Origin: Treponemataceae bacterium
GTDB lineage: Bacteria; Spirochaetota; Spirochaetia; Treponematales; Treponemataceae
DNA length: 16,229 nt
Assembly (NCBI GenBank): GCA_024402455.1
Contig: JAKSTS010000043.1
Span: 1-16,229 of the forward strand
Reading direction: 5' to 3'
Notes under the pieces: generated by a model
Told to the model about the DNA's origin: nothing
Database searches by the model: none
What the model saw: the letters and a program-made list of their open reading frames with translations, nothing else
Position numbers and translations under genes: made by a program
Shown: one piece after another, positions 15,601-16,229 of the stretch
Position numbering within the stretch: the first letter of the stretch is position 1
Layout: each line of letters opens with the position of its first letter

Positions 15601-15925
15601 CTTTTAATTCGCTTGCAAGGTTGAGGCCTGTCTGACCGCCAAGGTTTGGAAGGAGGGCGTCCGGCCTTTCTTTTTCAATGATTTGTGTTAATCGCTCTAC
15701 ATTGAGCGGTTCGATATAAGTAGCATCTGCCATTACAGGGTCGGTCATAATTGTTGCCGGGTTTGAGTTTACCAGAACAATTTTGTAACCGCGCTCGCGC
15801 AATGCCTTACAAGCCTGCGTGCCCGAATAGTCAAATTCACAAGCCTGACCAATAACGATTGGGCCTGAGCCGATAATTAAAACTTTAGAACCTTTTGGGA
15901 GTTCTGCACCCTTGTTGTCTGTCAT
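12662..15925 (-). CDS. carB: Carbamoyl phosphate synthetase large subunit
   Basis: This 1087-residue cytoplasmic enzyme makes carbamoyl phosphate from bicarbonate, two ATP and ammonia delivered by CarA, for pyrimidine and arginine synthesis. The first synthetase half begins GSGPIVIGQACEFDYSG near residue 19 and has RPAYTMGGAGGGF and EINPRTSRSSALASKATG. An oligomerisation region (about 410-550) follows. The second half begins GGGPNRIGQGIEFDYC near 560 and has RPSFVLGGRGMEVIYD and EANPRASRTVPLVSKV. A regulatory domain (about 945-1085) keeps ATDGTAKFF and SKINEGRP, the region that binds UMP/IMP in the Escherichia coli enzyme. All parts look intact. The frame continues to ATG 15943, but that codon abuts the predicted -10. 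ATG 15925 has GGTGG upstream, so I prefer it. carA is not beside it on the visible side. Confidence 0.96.
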   Translation of the reverse strand: MTDNKGAELPKGSKVLIIGSGPIVIGQACEFDYSGTQACKALRERGYKIVLVNSNPATIMTDPVMADATYIEPLNVERLTQIIEKERPDALLPNLGGQTGLNLASELKEKGILDKYKVEVIGVNLEAIQKGEDREIFKETMKKIGIDTPRSGIAHTFEEAEKIVNEIGYPVVVRPAYTMGGAGGGFCYNVEELKNIVTNGLELSMTHQCLIEESILGWEELEVEVVRDAKNQMISVCFIENIDAVGVHTGDSFCAAPFLTISKELEERLKKDAFRIVEEIGVIGGTNVQFAHNPKTGRVVIIEINPRTSRSSALASKATGFPIALVSAKLASGMTLDQIPYWRDGSLEKYTPGGCPDGDYIVLKFARWAFEKFRGIEDSLGTQMKAVGEVMAIGKTFKETFQKAIRGLENGRSGLGFAKDFHEKSAEELCDMLRIANSERYFLIYEALRKGVSVEKLHEITYVKQYFLEQIKELVELEEKILKYAGNLPTDELLVQAKKDGFSDKYLAKLLGIKEKQIRNRREELGCVEGWLAVPVSGKENTNYYYSTYNAPDKSPVSSNKKKIMILGGGPNRIGQGIEFDYCCCHAAMALKAEGYETIMVNCNPETVSTDYDTSDKLYFEPVTLEDVLQIYRKEKPYGVIVQFGGQTPLNIARSLSDEGVNILGTSIDSIDTAEDRDLFRKMMDNLDIPMPESGMASNFEEAKACAAKIGYPIMIRPSFVLGGRGMEVIYDEKMLSEYVAKAVGVTPDRPLLIDRFLHNALECEADALADGQEVYIPAVMEHVELAGIHSGDSACVIPPVSIPQNNLDTIKEYTTKIAASLHVCGLMNMQYAIEDGKVFVIEANPRASRTVPLVSKVCNTQMARLATRLMLGEKLKDLEQKEKQIPHHGAKEAVFPFEKFPNVDPVLGPEMRSTGEVLGLADNFPLAFYKAEEASGGILPAAPVNGETKKVLISLSDKDNLKGQSLDIARAFSYLGFKILATDGTAKFFAENGINAEKISKINEGRPNVLDVILNREVCLCINTPSARRGVIKDEETIRKAALKYKIPYITTLAGAKAAVDGIGTARSGKGGVKSLQDYHSQIKNI

Positions 15926-15943
15926 ATTAACCACCGGAGACAT

Positions 15944-15972
15944 ATCGTAGCAAAAATAGACATAAATATCTA
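15944..15972 (-). promoter_or_regulatory. Probable carB promoter with extended -10
   Basis: On the minus strand TAGATA (15972-15967), 17 bases, then TACGAT (15949-15944) preceded by TGC gives an extended -10 promoter. The start would be near 15937, leaving a leader of about 12 bases that contains GGTGG. This favours ATG 15925 as the carB start. Confidence 0.5.
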
Positions 15973-15976
15973 GTAG

Positions 15977-16026
15977 TTTTGCAAAAATTTGCAGTATTTT
16001 GCAGTTTGTTGCATATTTCGCAAAAA
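15977..16026. repeat. A/T tracts repeating every 10 bases upstream of the carB promoter
   Basis: GCA occurs at 15981, 15991, 16001, 16011 and 16020, each preceded by TTT, TTG or TTC and mostly joined to an A/T tract. The spacing is 10, 10, 10 and 9 bases, about one helical turn. The array lies directly upstream of the predicted carB -35 element. It could be curved DNA or an UP-like element that strengthens the promoter, or a row of regulator sites. Sequence similarity between units is modest apart from the TTnGCA core. Confidence 0.6.
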
Positions 16027-16051
16027 CTTATCGAAAACAGTGGAATTTTTG

Positions 16052-16120
16052 CGACTCAAACCAGAAGCTGTCGGCGTAAGCCGATAGCCGGGCACCGCAA
16101 GAGTTGGAACAATTTTTTTT
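16052..16120 (+). ncRNA. Candidate structured RNA element ending in a T-run
   Basis: GCTGTCGGC (16067-16075) and GCCGATAGC (16080-16088) form a 9-bp stem with one G-U pair, capped by GTAA, a GNRA tetraloop. An outer helix, CGACTC (16052-16057) with GAGTTG (16101-16106), encloses it. Eight T follow at 16113-16120. The arrangement suggests a folded RNA made from the plus strand and ending at a terminator-like site, divergent from carB. A weak promoter (TTGTTG at 16006, 17 bases, TATCGA at 16029) could drive it. I do not recognise a known RNA family. Confidence 0.3.
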
Positions 16121-16140
16121 AGCTTTTCTAAGTCGAAACA

Positions 16141-16168
16141 TGTCACCCTGAACTAGTTTCAGGGTCTG
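16141..16168. repeat. Palindromic repeat, CCCTGAA...TTCAGGG type
   Basis: TGTCACCCTGAA-CTAG-TTTCAGGGTCT contains the inverted arms CCCTGAA and TTCAGGG. It shares the TGTCA(C/T)CCTGAA...TTCAGG(G/A)TC plan with the copy at 16204-16229 and resembles the CCGAAC-type repeat at 3732-3780. It is probably an intergenic REP-like element. Confidence 0.65.
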
Positions 16169-16203
16169 CAGACAGGGGGGTGTCCAAATAGTTTAATACA
16201 TAA

Positions 16204-16229
16204 TGTCATCCTGAATTTAGTTCAGGATC
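16204..16229. repeat. Palindromic repeat, ATCCTGAA...TTCAGGAT type, at the window edge
   Basis: TGTCATCCTGAA followed by TTTAG and TTCAGGATC forms a palindrome with arms ATCCTGAA and TTCAGGAT. It is a second copy of the unit at 16141, in the same orientation and 63 bases away, and may continue past the window end. Confidence 0.65.

Larger units (their letters stand above)
15926..16229. other. Gene-free stretch upstream of carB
   Basis: No credible coding frame is seen in these 304 bases. They hold the carB leader and promoter, the phased A/T array (15977-16026), a structured hairpin element followed by eight T (16052-16120), and two palindromic repeats (16141-16168 and 16204-16229). There is no carA end or tRNA. 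Confidence 0.7.

Noticed and set aside
15926..15943. Longer carB start at ATG 15943
   Set aside because: It has no ribosome binding site and abuts the predicted -10, so the transcript would begin inside it. ATG 15925 with GGTGG fits better.

Overview
The window looks like a low-GC chromosomal segment from a spirochaete, most likely a host-associated (gut or rumen) Treponema. This rests on overall feel: AT-rich codon use, loose spirochaetal lipoboxes, several exported proteins of unknown role, and short palindromic intergenic repeats of the GTCATnCCGAAC type. No rRNA or other phylogenetic marker is present, so the genus is an inference. I see no phage genes, transposase, CRISPR array or tRNA.

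Positions 1-3665 (+ strand) hold a tight operon, iorA-iorB-paaK: the two subunits of an indolepyruvate/arylpyruvate oxidoreductase and a phenylacetate-CoA ligase. iorA and iorB overlap by ATGA, the paaK ribosome binding site touches the iorB stop, and a strong UUCG-loop terminator closes the unit. Together they interconvert aryl-2-oxoacids, arylacetyl-CoA and arylacetates, either breaking down aromatic amino acids or building them from arylacetates. IorA lacks the usual C-terminal ferredoxin domain.

Positions 3666-6895 hold a repeat-bearing spacer and a single large gene for an M16C (presequence-protease-like) zinc peptidase.

Positions 6950-11583 (- strand) encode exported proteins. A trypsin-fold protein whose catalytic His and Ser are both replaced (a pseudoprotease) overlaps by ATGA with an upstream exported helical protein of unknown function; that gene appears to start from a leaderless promoter. 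Upstream, with its own terminator, is a GH18-type lipoprotein. Then comes a 347-base gene-free stretch containing two notable inverted repeats, followed by a small beta-rich lipoprotein (11931-12422).

Positions 12662-15925 (- strand) hold carB, the large subunit of carbamoyl phosphate synthetase, with its own terminator and a promoter preceded by A/T tracts repeating every 10 bases. carA is not adjacent on the visible side. The final 300 bases hold a structured hairpin element and two palindromic repeats.

The strongest candidates for something new are the inactive protease with its coupled partner, the 113-base inverted-repeat element at 11721-11833, the ferredoxin-less IorA, and the helically phased array upstream of carB.
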